From contig JADWOT020000540.1 in assembly GCA_036345935.2 (NCBI GenBank), positions 57,404 through 121,403 of the forward strand: a stretch of 64,000 nt of DNA. The letters are read 5' to 3'. A program made the position numbers and the translations under genes. Positions within the stretch are counted from its first letter, which is position 1, and every line of letters begins with the position of its first letter. This DNA is from Taenia hydatigena (lineage: Eukaryota > Platyhelminthes > Cestoda > Cyclophyllidea > Taeniidae). The notes under the pieces are model-generated. The model saw only the letters and a program-made list of their open reading frames with translations, made no database searches and had not been told where the DNA came from. Shown one piece after another: positions 37,529 to 50,850 of the stretch.

Positions 37529-37795
37529 CAGCCATATTGCAGCAACTGGGTCAAAATGACACTGAAGTGGATGACTTTCGTGGATCGATTGTGTTGATCT
37601 CAATGACCAAGGTTAGATGTTACTGAGCTCCCTTTGAATTCACCTATCGCTCTTATTTGTCATTACTTGTTGCACTGAAACAAAACGATTCGACTTCAAA
37701 TAATCATCGTGCTACAGAGTCATACGCATCAAGGTGGCATCAACTTTAAGGGGCCTGGAGGCGGTTATGGAAGCAGGCGCCTTGTTCAGTTTTGA
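37529..37795 (+). CDS. Candidate two-exon 3' coding segment, unknown product
   Basis: Exon 37,529-37,611 lies between acceptor tgtatcag and donor aag|gttaga. After a 106-nt gap, exon 37,718-37,792 follows acceptor gtgctacag and ends at TGA 37,793. The join is phase 0. The end is Gly-rich (KGPGGGYGSRR). A strong pyrimidine-rich acceptor (ccttcactccctcccag) upstream at 37,184-37,200 has no convincing open exon after it. This could be the end of a transcript that includes 35,789-36,185, but I cannot link them. The minus strand is also open across much of this area (for example 37,074-37,307), so orientation is not settled. Confidence 0.22.
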
Positions 37796-37799
37796 ATAA

Positions 37800-39560
37800 T
37801 GGGCATGAAATAGAATGATTGTTGTCGATTTTTAAAACAGCATTGCTTAGAATGCTAGCCATTTAGGCCGAAATTAGGGATGTTCGAGGTTTAGATTTTG
37901 TCTGCTTCGTAATGGATTAACAATTCGAACCCTGCATAATGGTAGTGCATACTGAATAATAACTGGAGTGGACAAGCACGAGTGGGAATCTATTCCACTA
38001 CCTGAAACCAGTAGGAAGCCTTGGCGACAAAATCCACTCGCATTAAGTGCTCAGTTCCGCTACTCTTGCATGGCGGGCTAAGAAGTCATTTAGTCATTAA
38101 AAGAAATATTGGGCCTCCGTTGGGGGAGAGGAGAATGGCTGCATAACCATACAAGCTCTAATGCAAAAAAATCGCGCAAATAGCGGGTAGTAATAGCTAT
38201 TTGATGTCTCACCGAATTGCTACGCTTGGATTTAGCCTCCGGCTACATGAAGCTTGTGGATTGAGTAATTATCTTTGGGAGGAAACAGCCCACCTGCAAC
38301 GAGGGCGTCCACGTATTGCCAATTTTCAGTTATTGGGTGCCACGGCCCTGCACTACTTGACTATAGGTCTAAGAAAAGACTGTACAGAAGCCTATCCCCC
38401 TCCTAACACAAACCTCACCATAATTACTTTACGTAAGAATGGATTGGGGAAAATTAAGCGGGAGCGGCAAAAAGGGAATGACAATTAAGGCTGGCGATCT
38501 AGGTTGCGGTTATTGAAGGCAAATGTCTAACATAGAGGGGGCCCATGAGCATTACTGGCACCTCTGCAATATTTGCACTTCTGCCTCGAGCTAATACAGT
38601 ATACCATCAGAAAATTATGTGTGACCGAATAGGGCGAATATCCATTTCATCCCTTGATGCTGAGACGGGCATTAGTAATGGCTATTCCAACTCCTTCGTT
38701 AGTAGCACATTAACTTCATTCTCTACACCGAATTCTCATCCGCACTTAGGCTCACTCGTTCAGGCAGCAAGAAATTGAAGCACAACATTACATGGGTTGA
38801 CGCCTCCATTTAGACTGGTGATTAATGTCTGGTAACCTTGCCATGTACACTGTGCACACTTCCTCAATAATTTGATAAACCTTGCCTTTGGGTAATCGCA
38901 ATAGAGGAAGCTGAAGTAGTCAAAATTCCGTCTGCCAATGTTGAAAAGATGTAATAACAGACAATCCCTTAGGGCTCATTCGACTTGTGAATTAAATGGA
39001 CACATACCTTTTCTTAAGGAACAAGTGTATATAACGCTTATGGGTTAGCAGAAAGCATAAGATTTTGTCTCATTGATAAGCGCCGTAGCTATGTTTACAA
39101 ATGTTTAATTTGGGTGATACGAAGCTCGCTTTCACATTTCACGCCATGCGATGGGCACAGCTTTGTACCAAGGAGTGTGTAGTATGTGATATACCACTAT
39201 GAGACGATCAATAATGTGGGCTATGCCCGTGGTTGAGCTGGGAAGACCCAGTTCTAGATTCGAAAAAGGGGTGCTATTTGATAATGATGCATAAGAGACG
39301 TTGTTGCAGCATCTTATATAGAGACATGGATAGAAAAAAAAATAAGGCACTCTTTGTTAAATATGAGCACATGCTTATGAGTATTGATAGATTATGTTCT
39401 AGTAAGGCTTATACAGCTTAGTTATTTAATCTCCTATGTTAAATGAAATACATCACGTATAGTTCCAAAGCAAAAATAAACATTTGAGCTTTGTGTTTTT
39501 CAAGACACAAGTTATCTGCCGGCCGCAAATTTTGCAATATTAACAGGTATTTTATTCATG
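37800..39560. other. Stretch without a supported gene
   Basis: Open frames of 60-95 codons at 38,201-38,488 and 38,545-38,778 (+) lack motifs. No internal repeat partner was recognised. Confidence 0.3.
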
Positions 39561-39564
39561 TAAT

Positions 39565-39870
39565 TCGCTCACTATTTTAAGGTCACTGATGGTAACTGCT
39601 TCCCGTCTTGTTGGTAAACTAGATTCGTTTCCTCACTAAATTGCCATGCTTTTTGCAAAAATCGGCAACATTTTTCGTGGTCTTATCTAAATTAATAGGA
39701 AATACTTGATGAGAATGACTTTGTAGAACATGAATTTTGCAAGAATGCAACGCGTTTGACAGGAGCATAATTTGCTAAGCATGGCCTCTTTGGCGATCGA
39801 ATCGGAAGCAGAATTCCGCCTTTGGCGTTACCTCGCATATAACTCAGGTATGAACAAATTGGGCTTTATG
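39565..39870 (+). repeat. Dispersed repeat R5, copy 2
   Basis: Contains gagaatgactttgtag, aggagcataatttgctaagc, cctctttggcgat and ggaagcagaattccgccttt. Each is found in reverse complement at 50,200-50,470 and partly at 32,330-32,640. Confidence 0.65.
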
Positions 39871-42800
39871 AATTCTTATCTAGCCTCGCATGCATAAATT
39901 AGCAGTCAGCATTTATTCCACAACTTATTTTTTAGTACGCAGTAAGTTGCCTCATACGACTTGGTATAAAACCTTCATCCGTGAACAATGTAGACAATAA
40001 TTTAAGTTATTCAACAGCTACAGGGTTTTGCTTAGAAGTTTTTAAGGTAATAAGAGAAAGGGGTTTGATTACAAAAGAGCTTCTTATCACGTTCATCAAA
40101 ATAGTAAATAAATAATTGATGTTAATTTTGACTAATGGCTTATATCAATGCATGCATAAGGCACAGATCATTAGCAAAGAATAGTTTAGCGAGAATCGTA
40201 ATATGATTTTGGTAATTTTGATACAAAACAGAGCTGAGTACTGTCTTCTTGATTTGGATCTCAAATTTTAAATTTTTGCTTGGTCGTTCAGTCGGTTGCT
40301 GACAATTGTACCGTTTCAGGCGTTATATGATACGAATTAGACCTAGCTGATAGTAAAGGAGCCTACTTTGGCAGAGAAGGTTAAAATGCTACAAGCATAT
40401 AGAGCGGCGGAATATTCTGCCCATTTGGGTTCAAAATTTATCAGATTCATAACATAGCAGCTTGTCCCACTTTGCGATTACTTGCGGCAGTTCTTGCACT
40501 AAAATTTTGTCACATTTTTAATCTTGTAGCATTGCAAGAAGGCTAAGCATTTGAGCGCCACCCTTCTTCCTTCCTTACTTGTGTACTTTGGCAACAATTG
40601 CTGTTGAGGCCGCCATCCCCATTATGATACCTGCATGACTGTTAAAAGAACGGCATATATACTCGGAAAGCTATCAAATTATACAATCATGCTATGGGCT
40701 GTGAGAATTAGAGGGGACTTGTTGCTAACCAATTGGCCTCAGATTACCTCTTCAGCGTTACGTTATGGTCCTTGGCTTGAGAAATGACTCACAAGTGGCC
40801 AACAGAGAAGTCGTGTGTTTGTTTCACACATGGCAGCAGCATCGCAGCCCTGCCGTTTGGTTCCGATACACCCTAAAGACCCTATTTCAGTGCCTACATA
40901 TTCGTCGGCTTCATGAACTACTGCACCGCACTCAATCTTCGACGTAGTGTCCTCCAGGCATCATTTTAATTTCCTTAGGCACTTATCAACCGTAAGTGTT
41001 TCTCGGCAAACCACTCTCTCTAGCCAGCGTTTTTGCGCACTCAATGCACGTTGTCATACATTCCGCTGCCTTGCCTACCTATCATTCAAAAATTCTTCCC
41101 TTGATTGCACTGCTCATAATTGGTATAGAAAATCACGATGTTGACTACATCAAAGTACAGATTCGCACATTTAGTCAGCGTTTGTGTCGCCTCTGGCTTA
41201 ACTGCCATCTTCGTCAAACTTTGCCGACACTGATTTTACTGGCCACCTCTGCCAGGCTACGCACTTCGGCACAATCAAATCTGCAATTTTGTAAGTCAAT
41301 TTTAGATCCCATCGCAACTCACATTGCAGGACTGCATGGCTTTAGCTCATACAACCTAATTTCACGCATTTGTGCTGTAACAGCTATTCCACAGCCGCCT
41401 ATTTGGGTGCATGTGGAAGCGGTGCAAGAGGAGCATTAAGATTAATTGACATGGGTCTAGAATCATAAGGCGTAACGAATGGATCCCTAAGTTCAATGCA
41501 ACGTGCAATTGCGGTTTTTCGGCGTCAGCAACTACTGGAGCACGGCTGGTGTAGCAATTAGATAGGCACCTCAGCAGTTATATGCCTCTTTAGATTACGC
41601 TTCAGCGTTTCATGACTAATATATAAAATATTACAGTAGCCAAAATTGAACCTCAAATCGTCTTGTAGTATCTTTCCTTTCCTAGGCTTGGCCGTAGTGG
41701 ATGAGTACGATCTTTTTTCTCTTTTCCTTTCCCCTTTAATGCAATCTTTTCATCGTCTTTCTTCGTTATACTTTCAGAACCGAAATCATACCCAGACTAA
41801 TCAAGTACAAGATGTGCATTGCGAGTCAGACTACTTCAAGCTGAGATGACTTCTATCGACTAGAATGCAACTTGTTCCATGAGAGATAGAACTTGTGGTG
41901 TGTTCTGGGTGGCAGGATCAGCCCATATGTTGGTGCTAGGTCTAATCATGAAAGACGTAAGTCAAACGGAGTTTCTATTTGTTAAGAGATTATGTGCTCT
42001 TAACTAGTGTAGCCATTAACACCACACCCGTTCGATTATTTCAAATAAGGGGTGTCTAATTGTTTAATTTACTCGTTATGAGAAAGCGAAATGCAAAAAG
42101 TTAATGAAGGCATCCAAGTGCTGAATTGAGTTCCTCAACTAGCGTGGCTTAAGAACAAACTAACCTTTTTACAGTACAGCTGGGTCCCGGCTAATTTGGA
42201 CCCATTTGACAATCACTTTGACAAATTCTATCTCATATGCTAAAAGAAGTAAACCATCCGATTACATGGACAATTGAAGACAAGGTTTTTGGGACCGCTA
42301 CAGCCTTAGAAAATCTATTTCTACTGCAGTTTTTCATAGACCTTAAAATGTTTAGCCTAGGAGAGACAAAGCAGTCGTTTTCATTTCTTCCAAAAGACAG
42401 TTTGTCAGCCTTTTGTATGGGAGAACTGGTCTTCCATGCCAAATAGATGGTCAGAATACTAGCATATAAAAGCGGCGAAGCGAGCAGCGAGACGATAAGC
42501 TAATCAAATTTCCATAGTCTACGAACCTTGCCTTAAGTCCGAAAAAAATGTTGATTTCTCTACAGATTGATGGCATCTGCCAAAGACCGCGCGGAACAAG
42601 CGAGGGGTTAAACAGCACTAAAAATTGGATGAAACATAATGAAACGTGAGAAAGGACCAGAGTAAACGCTCTGATCTGTATTAATTTCAGACTTTCTAAG
42701 CTTTGAATTTAGCGTCCAACTAACTTTACAGAATGCTGCCACTAAAAAGGCTGCTGTGACGAATATGGCCTCAGGGGGGCAACGAAGAATAGGAACAAGC

Positions 42801-44480
42801 CATCACTTACACGAATGCCAGGCTTTGCATGAGATGCTCAGCGAAGCGTCAGGTGTTTCGGTGCATCCAATATGGGGCATTTGACGCAATCTAATATGGA
42901 GAGATTTCAACAATGGATCATCAGACACTAATCAAGCTATAAACAAAGACAGAAAACTTAGAATATTGGTATCCGGGACAATAGCGTTATAACTCTGTAG
43001 TACAGTACGGTAAGGGGATTTGCACAGCGTTGTGTGCAGCGATGCGTTCGTAAGGACCACAGTTATGCGAAAAACTTTTGCACGCTCGAAAGGAAGTAAA
43101 ATTCTTACCGGCGTTCTTCTGGCAGCAACAAGAGACAATCTTTATGAACAGGATGGTTGGGTAAATGAGACACCATTGTCGCTGCCTTCTAAAGGACGTA
43201 AAGTAACGATAATGGAAAGGCCTTGGGTTTTCCTCAGCACAAACAGCATTCTATGAGCTGTAGCACCAAGGTGTCCACATTTGGGGAAATAAAATGAGAA
43301 ACGCCTTGAGCAGAAGACAATCCTGGAATGTGCCAACGCCATATATGCTCGTAGTCTGTTGAATTAGCGTTGCTTAATGCACAAAATGAACCTCGCTTAT
43401 TCAAAAGGCGGCACACTGCAAGTAGAGATGTTATTTAAAAAACCGAATCTTGGAGTGTTCATGCAATCTTCACAGAGCTCCCTACTTCTTAGCAATCACG
43501 GGCACAGATTGCATCACAACACCGATCGCATTAAAACGGCGCCTAATAAGTTTATTAATCAGTGTTGATAAATACGTCTACATCCAGTGCAAAATAGATT
43601 CTAGCTCATTTCTAAGCTGCCATTTATATCTTCACGTGCCATTGCCTACAATGCAATGACTTAGGGTGGTCCTGTTGGCATATGCCACCAGTATATGTAG
43701 TGGCAAGCAAAGCAATCTTAAATAAAAATGCAAAAGCCTATCACATGGGACAGAAAAACGGCTACGCATAGGCGCGTCAAATAGACAAGGTGACACACTC
43801 ACAGTTTTTCCTTATGAGTTAGTTAATGGTTTTATTGAAAATTACTAATTCCAGCGCGAAAGCCAAAAGCAATTTATGTTCTCTAAGAACACAAGTCAGA
43901 AGGGAAGGTGTCAAGTTAACCACTGAGGTTGATCTTAAGGGGACAAGTGCCTAAGCAGTGCACCAAAGGCCTTAACAGCCGATAGGGTGAAATAGAGCAG
44001 TGTATTAACTTAATTTGTTTAATGGTTGGAATGACATAAGTGATCAAGTGAAGGTAATTTTAATGTCCCCTGGATTATAGCTGAGCAGAGTCTGCAATAC
44101 ACATAATAGAAAATCCATTTAGGTACTAAAGCCTACTCAATAGCAATGACAATTTGGACCCTACTTTCCACCAGACGGTATGTGCTTTGAAGGGGTCATT
44201 ATTCGATGTGAATGGTGCCATTACCTATCAAAATCTGAGCGAAGCGATTATAAATGCTTTCCAAATATTTTGTGATCTGATCCTTCTTAGCACCATTTTC
44301 CATTTTATATTCCATTAATCAAACCGGGTTGGTAGCTCTACAGCTTTCTTCGCAAGCTATCGATAGTTAGCAAAACCTTAAACTTTTGCTCAAAGTTTAT
44401 GCATCGTAGCTTTAAGGAGAATTATGAAAATGGGGAAAAGAAAATGATACTGAGCATAAGTGCCTTTAACCCTGATCACG
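39870..44480. other. Stretch without a supported gene (R6 copy at 41.7 kb aside)
   Basis: AT-rich to moderate composition. The 147-codon frame at 40,996-41,439 (+) is Leu/Ile/Ser-rich and has no recognised motif. Open frames at 42,233-42,446 occur on both strands at once, as expected by chance. Confidence 0.3.
41690..41850 (+). repeat. Dispersed repeat R6, copy 2
   Basis: Counterpart of 20,270-20,420. The open frame across it (41,646-41,849) has no match to a frame in the other copy, so it is not evidence of coding. Confidence 0.5.
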
Positions 44481-44481
44481 C

Positions 44482-47170
44482 CTAATGCAATTGTTTTAAT
44501 TTGACCGCATGCCAAATTCATCAATTTTTTATAGATTTTTGATTCTACAATGCTTGTGCCAGCATGGCTCAAATCCACATCTTCAAGTGTTATGAAGATC
44601 TGTGCTCATGTTTCGTCTCTCCTCGTTGACTCTTTGAAGTCAACATATTCGCGAAGTCTACAGATCACTCGAGCAGCATAGTCAAGAAACTCGATAAATA
44701 CGCGTATATGAACAAATCTGGCCACTGTAATATACTTAACCGTCTGAAGACACATAGTACTCTGCTTTGTGCAGTCATACTCGCTGCGAACCCGGACGCG
44801 TGTGGCTGCGAATGGAGAGGGTGTCCTCGTGTTCAATCCAGTGTCATTTGCAAGAAAAGGATAGTTGACGATTGCGAAGATATGGGGGATGTTAGATGCG
44901 AAGTTTTGAAAAGTAGGGCATTTGCGATGCCGGACATTGCAAGACGAGAAAGCAGAAAACGAGTGCAAGTCTGATGGAGAGACACGAACCAATGACGAGT
45001 AAATAGAGAGAAAATGTGTACGATCATCCTTTGGCGTGTTGACGAAACCGCCATTCATCTTAGTTTACTATTGACCTTTTAATTCCAGCAGCTGCTAATA
45101 GCGATGATACTACAACTCTGGGACGGTTAGGTGGAATATTTGTCAGCTAGACACTTCGTAAGGTCATAAAAGCTTTTGCATATTTCTTCATTATTCACTC
45201 CTGTAGTGGCAGTATCCACTGTAGCAGGTCTGATAATCAAAGGCCTTACTACCCTACGCCTCCTGGGTCCTCTTCTGCGTACAGTTCCCAAAATCAAGGT
45301 ACAGTGACTGAGAACATGGGTAGTTACAGGCTCCGCCTTGACAAGCGTAGCCTAAATTTGCACCAGAATGCCACACAGAGAAGTATGTTGGTCGCTTTGG
45401 ATAACCAAAGTCACTAAGAGAGAGCTGCACCCAATGGCAGAGACGGTCTGCGTGGAAACTTGAATCATCTTCTCCGAAAGTCGATAAAAGAGCACACCAA
45501 AGTCGAAAAACCATCACATCATCGCAATGGGACCATTGTTGTTATTTGTGTAAAGCTGTCTCTTAGTGCGTTGATTTGGTACGCTGAAACAGCCAGCATC
45601 TCTCTCTGGTCAACAATCTGTCACATTCTGGCTAATAATTCAACTAGCTCGGTCTATGCTCAAAAATCCGAAAATGCAATTATTCGAAAAAATGGATTAT
45701 ACAACTATTTCATAATTAGCACATTAAATGCAACCTTTACACCAATTCCCAATCACGATTCAGTTTCCTTATTTAAGCATAAAGTGCTGATAACAGATTT
45801 ATAGGCTGACTTTAAGCATCTCTTCGGAAAAAATTAAGCCAACCCAGTTCTAGTCTACAATAACCTATTAGGTGTCAGGCCATTCGATTTCGAAGCTCTA
45901 CATTCCGTAGATTGAAGAGCTTAATCAAAATAACAATACAATATCTAGGTGCATGGACTGCATGCTCATGCAACATCTCAGCAGTACCGCTCTTTTGCAT
46001 GCTTTGGACTGGCCTCACTCTTACCAAGTTCACCATCATACTTTAAGCAATCAGCCTAGAAGCCACAAAATGAATGTGAAGAAAAGTGTGTCCGGTCAAC
46101 AATAGCTTGTCGAAAGAGATATTATAAGATACGGGAGAGAGGAAAATTTTATGGTAAGACAGGCACCATAGAAATAGGCAAAATCTCACCTACTCTGTTC
46201 GTAGCAAACACCTTGCAGAAGTGGTCGAACACCCCAACCAGAGTGCTTCAGTTGGGTTAGCAACACTAGCAAATACGGGCGGAATTGTTCTCTATCCTAC
46301 AACCGGAAATAGGGATGGGCGCGCTCAAAGTACCCTGCGTATCAATCCAGCACTACACCATAAAGTCGTAACAAACGAAAGCAGGGAAGCAAAAACTGCA
46401 ATCACATCACTACGCCCTAAGGCGGCTGCAGTCCAATGCCAGTATACTGCTAAACATTTACACTCCAATTAAATGACGGTCTCAAGAGCATGCTTTCAAC
46501 CAAGCGGCCAAAGCAGTGCAAAGAATGTATCATGTTTGTGTTTTTCAACAGGATTTAAAATTCCTGAGTGCATAACATGCACAAAAAGCGGCAGCGCTAA
46601 GGCACGCGGTCCATAATTATTCTAGAACAAGGTGCACAAAGCCGAAGACGACTTTCTGTTTTGACTTCACGTCAGCGTTATCTAAAAATGTCAGGTTTGC
46701 TGTTAAAAATGGCTTTTAGTGAAGATACTGCCAATTATGATGCACGATCAGCCGTTGACAAAGTGAGAAGGCCTCTTTGATGTCACGTTAAATAGGGGTT
46801 TACCTGCTTTCCCGCTGCTTTTAAATTTTTCTTTAAAGCACAACAACGAATAAATTTAACTAAATATCATTGATTAGCCCCATGCAACATCGGCTATCCA
46901 GTACTCTCAAGGCTGTCATTTTTCCATACAATGTTTGCTGCGTTTATTTGTCTTACGCGGACTGTTTCCTTCTCGTAATAGCAAATTTATTGAAAACTAA
47001 GAGGAATAAATAGTGTCAAAGGTATCTTGGTTTTGCGTTCCGTTTCTTTATGTTCTTTACTCTCCCAATCTTTTTGCGCGCATTCCTGTGGTGAGTCGGT
47101 TTTCCTTTGCTTTCGGCTTTGTTATGTTAGTACACACTGCTGCAAATGCTCCGACCCCACTCAAACCGTG
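44482..47170 (+). repeat. Long repeat R3, copy 2 (uninterrupted, about 2.7 kb)
   Basis: The compact version of R3, running from cctaatgcaatt to ctcaaaccgtg without the two blocks seen in copy 1. Several medium frames occur (for example 44,606-45,058 on minus, 150 codons; 46,221-46,472 on plus). The matching copy 1 sequence has stops or shifts, and substitutions show no codon-position bias where checked. Transposon class is not identified; no reverse-transcriptase or transposase motif was seen. Confidence 0.75.
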
Positions 47171-48325
47171 ATCCTCTCTCCCTCTACCACGTACACTCTC
47201 TTTGCAACAGTCGACGTCAGCAGATGCTACTTCTTTGTTATTCCGACACTGTCGACACCTTTGGAGTCACGATGAGGATCCATTTTTAGAGGCGTATATT
47301 TCCTTCGTGAGGGGTGTTATGGCATAATAGCCGGGACCGTTGGTGAAATGCGTTAATAATTAACTAGAGAGAGCTACTGCATCCTCGTTATTTCGCAGAA
47401 GTAGTGCCTAAGTTTGTGCATGAATCTACTGGATTTCTCCATGGCATGACAGGAGAACCGACATCCATCACATCCCTTTTGCTGATCCACGCTTAATTGT
47501 TTGTAGAGATAAGCAATAGTATGACTTCACCACTGGATTTCATCGAACGCTGTTTCCCTGGCACCTACTCACTTAACCACACGCCTAAGAAGTTAAAGAT
47601 GGTAAAGCCTTGCATGATGCTACTGACATGGATGCTCAAAAGGAGAGCTTGATCTGAAGGGAATCTTTATCAAATTAAAAATCAATGCTATATGGTATGG
47701 GGCACGGGGAAGGTGATTGGTGTCTGGCCGCAGAAACAACAGAGACTTTCCTAAAATCCAATTCCGCTGTTCCGTATGAGATCTGGGTGGTGATTTGGCT
47801 CCAAAAGAGTAACAATGAGGTATCACGCGAGGATTTCTAAAAAGAGGCAAAGAGAGGAGAAAAGAAAACATGCTTACCCACCATGGCCAAGCTGAAAGAA
47901 AGATGCCACAGGACAAATGCGGGCTCAATTTAGGCGCCTTACATCTGCATTGACACTTGCACTGCCATCAGTCGTAAGCACTAAAGGACACTCTAAAGTT
48001 GCGTACAATTGCTATGCTGCCTAGCTAATTAGCATGTCAACCAAACTTCAGTGTTTTTTTGGTTAGGCTGCTGACACTACAAGTCTGCTTTCACACATTG
48101 CATCAAACGAAGAGCTCAATGCTCCGATCCTGTGTTCCTAGGCTTAAGCCAAAGCATCTCAATGCGTCAATTTTGACGCGTTTTTACTTGCATACAGACA
48201 GGCGGTTGCGGCCTATCTCTTACAGTGCAAATGCAGTTCTACAATGTGAGTTGAGGCTTACACACTTGTGACCGTAATTTCCTTGAAGTGTGTTGCCCAG
48301 GAAAGATGACAGATTTTATACTGGG
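47170..48325. other. Stretch between R3 copy 2 and R4 copy 2
   Basis: A 102-codon minus-strand frame at 47,620-47,928 overlaps a purine-rich + strand patch and has no motif. Nothing else was recognised. Confidence 0.3.
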
Positions 48326-49200
48326 TGGGGCCGGGCCCACAAGCCTGTGCCAACAGTGATGCAGTAAGGCCGAAGGAGATGCTCCAACCCCGTTCAAATA
48401 TGCAAACCTGTACTTGGATGTGGTCGTTATGGTAAAATTTTCCGCTGAGTGCAGCATGCAATAAATGCGAGAGAATGCTGGTTGAAGATGGCGATTCACC
48501 AGAATGTACCAACAATTGAAAGCCGACTTGGAAAATAGAAATGACGCCAGGAGAACAAGTCAATAAATTGACCTCAGTGCAGTCGTTTATAAAGTCAACA
48601 AATAAGTAGGCACGGGAACGGGTTGCATAGAGTTGTTTGGATTCAAATGACAGCCACTCCTCCAATCATAGATCAGAAAGTGACGTAGGAGATAACTTTC
48701 AAGGCTTCTTTAACTTTTTCTTAGCAACAAATCCTCTCCCCATTTTTCATACTCTTCGGTATGATTGTATAAATTAATAGAGATTTCAAAAGATAAATTG
48801 TTCTTCTTACTTTCCATGTGGGAAGCACCGTGTTGAAGCTTGCTTCTCCATCACTGGCTGTTTAAGTGCACGAACGGGTGAGAAAAGGAAGGGCAGCGGT
48901 GGTAAATGACTTCAGTAGTGACATTGCGTCTACACACAATCCCTACGTCCTTGCAATAACACTGAAATGAAGGGAAGACTTTGGTTAAGAGTAGTAAATA
49001 TGGGGAAATAGCGAACTTGTGTGATAGCGACGCACGGATGAATCGTGAATATAAGAACGAGAAAGCAAGAGCAAATGTGGAAAAAATAAATTGCTTACAA
49101 TGCTGCAAACGATAAAGAGGGGATAAAAATGACCGAAAACCATTAAACATATTTTCTGCTCTATCGTTTTAAAATGCACTGCCTGATTGGATCTAATCGA
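48325..49200 (+). repeat. Diverged repeat R4, copy 2
   Basis: Counterpart of 31,220-32,230 in the same orientation: ctgtacttggatgtggt, gcgagagaatgctggtt, ggttgcatagagtt, gtgacgtaggagat, aaattaatagagatttca and aaaatgcactgcctgatt. It is about 130 bp shorter because of several deletions. A 135-codon minus frame (48,258-48,665) overlaps its left half. Confidence 0.65.
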
Positions 49201-49734
49201 CTTTCCTTCCTTTGTCCCATATTCTCACACACCCGTATCGTCACTGTTTAAATCTTAATCAGTTTATCTTCGCTATCAGTGCACATGCCCTCTCTTCTCT
49301 TTATTTTCCCTCCATCGCCATGTTTTCTTAGTTTTCCCTACCACTGTAGACTATTTACAATTTGGCCACAATTACATTGTCAGATTCTATAACAAGAGAT
49401 ACCGCAAGAATTTACAAGCTAAAACAAGCCACTGACTTTAAATTGTGTGCAATATTTGGTCATATTCGATAAAAATGAGTGCATCTTTATGCCAGCAGTC
49501 CCTCGGCTTTCCTTTTCAAAATGAAGACCGTAATCTCCAGCCACACCCAACTTGTCCGACTTTAAAACATGAACTGCCGCTATCTCTTGCGGAGGGTAAT
49601 TAGCTGCTGATTCCTGATTCTAATTAATTTAAGGTCTAAAGAAGGAGAAAGAATTTTGTTTTACATCTTTGCTGAATGTATTTATAGAATAAATATGCAT
49701 CTAATTCCCAATTAAAATCAATTCTTGTCCTAGA

Positions 49735-49790
49735 GGGACCGGATATGTGCCCGAGTCATCCTAGGCGCTCTAACCATCGGCCAAACCTTA
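49735..49790 (-). other. tRNA-like A-box segment, possible degraded SINE head
   Basis: On the minus strand the stretch reads tttggccgatggttagagcg, matching a tRNA D-arm and the pol III A box (TGGCCGATGG). What follows (cctaggatgactcgggcac) does not fold into an anticodon arm that I can support, and no B box (GGTTCGANNCC) follows. It is therefore not a functional tRNA; a decayed tRNA-derived SINE is possible. Confidence 0.3.
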
Positions 49791-50194
49791 GTTTCACGAT
49801 GCAATACCGCAAATAATAGCTTAGTAAAATAAGTTGCTATGGTATAATTCTAACCGTGTCCAGATCTATACAGACAGAATATGGCGTAGCCATGCGTGCT
49901 TGTGCTTTTCAAGCCTTCTTTGCCAACTGGGTCTCTTGTTTATGGGCCAGATCCAAGTCTCGATTGCATAACATGAAAAATATCAGACTACCAACTTCTA
50001 GGTGCAAAAACTCAAATCGCTTAGTATTCAAAACGCAATTTATAGGGGTAGGCATTGCAGTGATTCGTATAAAGCAATTTTGTCGCGCATTAATGGTTAA
50101 AATTTGAGAGTAAGTGGTGAGGCTGGATCATCTAGCAAATAGCTGTTGTTAACTATTCCCGTGAGGGGCATGATAGGAAGCCATAACATGCAAT

Positions 50195-50475
50195 TCCTTC
50201 TCACCTCAGTTAAGCGCGACGTAATGCCAAAGGCAGCATTCGGTTTCCGAAGTAATTGCCAAAGAGTTCCAGCTTAGCAACTTATGCTCCTGCCAGATGC
50301 GATGCAATTTTGTAAAATTCATATCCCTCAAAGTCATTTTCATTAAGCGCTTTCCAGTATATCAGATAAATCTTTAATAAATATAGCCCATTTTTAACAA
50401 AATCATGGCATTTAAGCGTATCAATGGATGCAAAATGCTAACGGAGCAAGAAGCAGCTAGCGCTAGCGACCTTGA
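50195..50475 (-). repeat. Dispersed repeat R5, copy 3 (inverted)
   Basis: Reading the minus strand gives gctagctgcttcttgctccg, aaatgccatgattttg, aaatgactttgagggatatg, aggagcataagttgctaagc and aatgctgcctttggcatta in the same order as copy 2 at 39,590-39,840. It is therefore an inverted copy of R5 about 10.6 kb away. Confidence 0.65.
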
Positions 50476-50699
50476 AACCGCCAGGCCAATTACTTAACTC
50501 AAAATCTTGCTTTGCTTAAAAAATGTGCCATCAGCAGTGAACTTGTCTTAGAAATTACAATCATGTTAAATTGTTTTAATTTTCAGAAGATGTGTGATTT
50601 ATGCACGGCGAATTGAGCGCGTTGCAGAAATTTTTAAATAGAAGTCTATAATAGCGTCCTGAGGCTCCCTTAAAGGCAAAAGAATGCAGAATGCTAGGG

Positions 50700-50850
50700 T
50701 AGGATATATACATTCAACGGACAGAGGGAAATAAGCTGCTGGCATAACCCAGTGGCCAGTCTACGCAGCTAGGGCGAGATGGCCAACCCTGTGACCCTGA
50801 CCAAAACCGGTATTACAAGCAAAAGAGTACTACATCTATCGTTATTGCAT
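50700..50850 (+). repeat. About 130-bp repeat R1, copy 3
   Basis: Same order of blocks: ggaaataagctgctggcat, ggccagtctacgcagctagg and gtgaccctgaccaaaaccgg. It sits just past the inverted R5 copy. The similar length of the three copies suggests a short non-autonomous element. Confidence 0.75.

Noticed and set aside
40996..41439. 147-codon + frame
   Set aside because: Compositionally ordinary, no domain, and one such frame is expected by chance in 64 kb.
44606..45058. 150-codon minus frame
   Set aside because: Lies in R3 copy 2; the matching copy 1 segment is interrupted and differences show no codon pattern.
46221..46472. Frame similar to copy 1 at 24,410-24,670
   Set aside because: Similarity is at DNA level across the whole repeat. 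Copy 1 has a stop in the same frame, so it is shared ancestry, not evidence of a protein.
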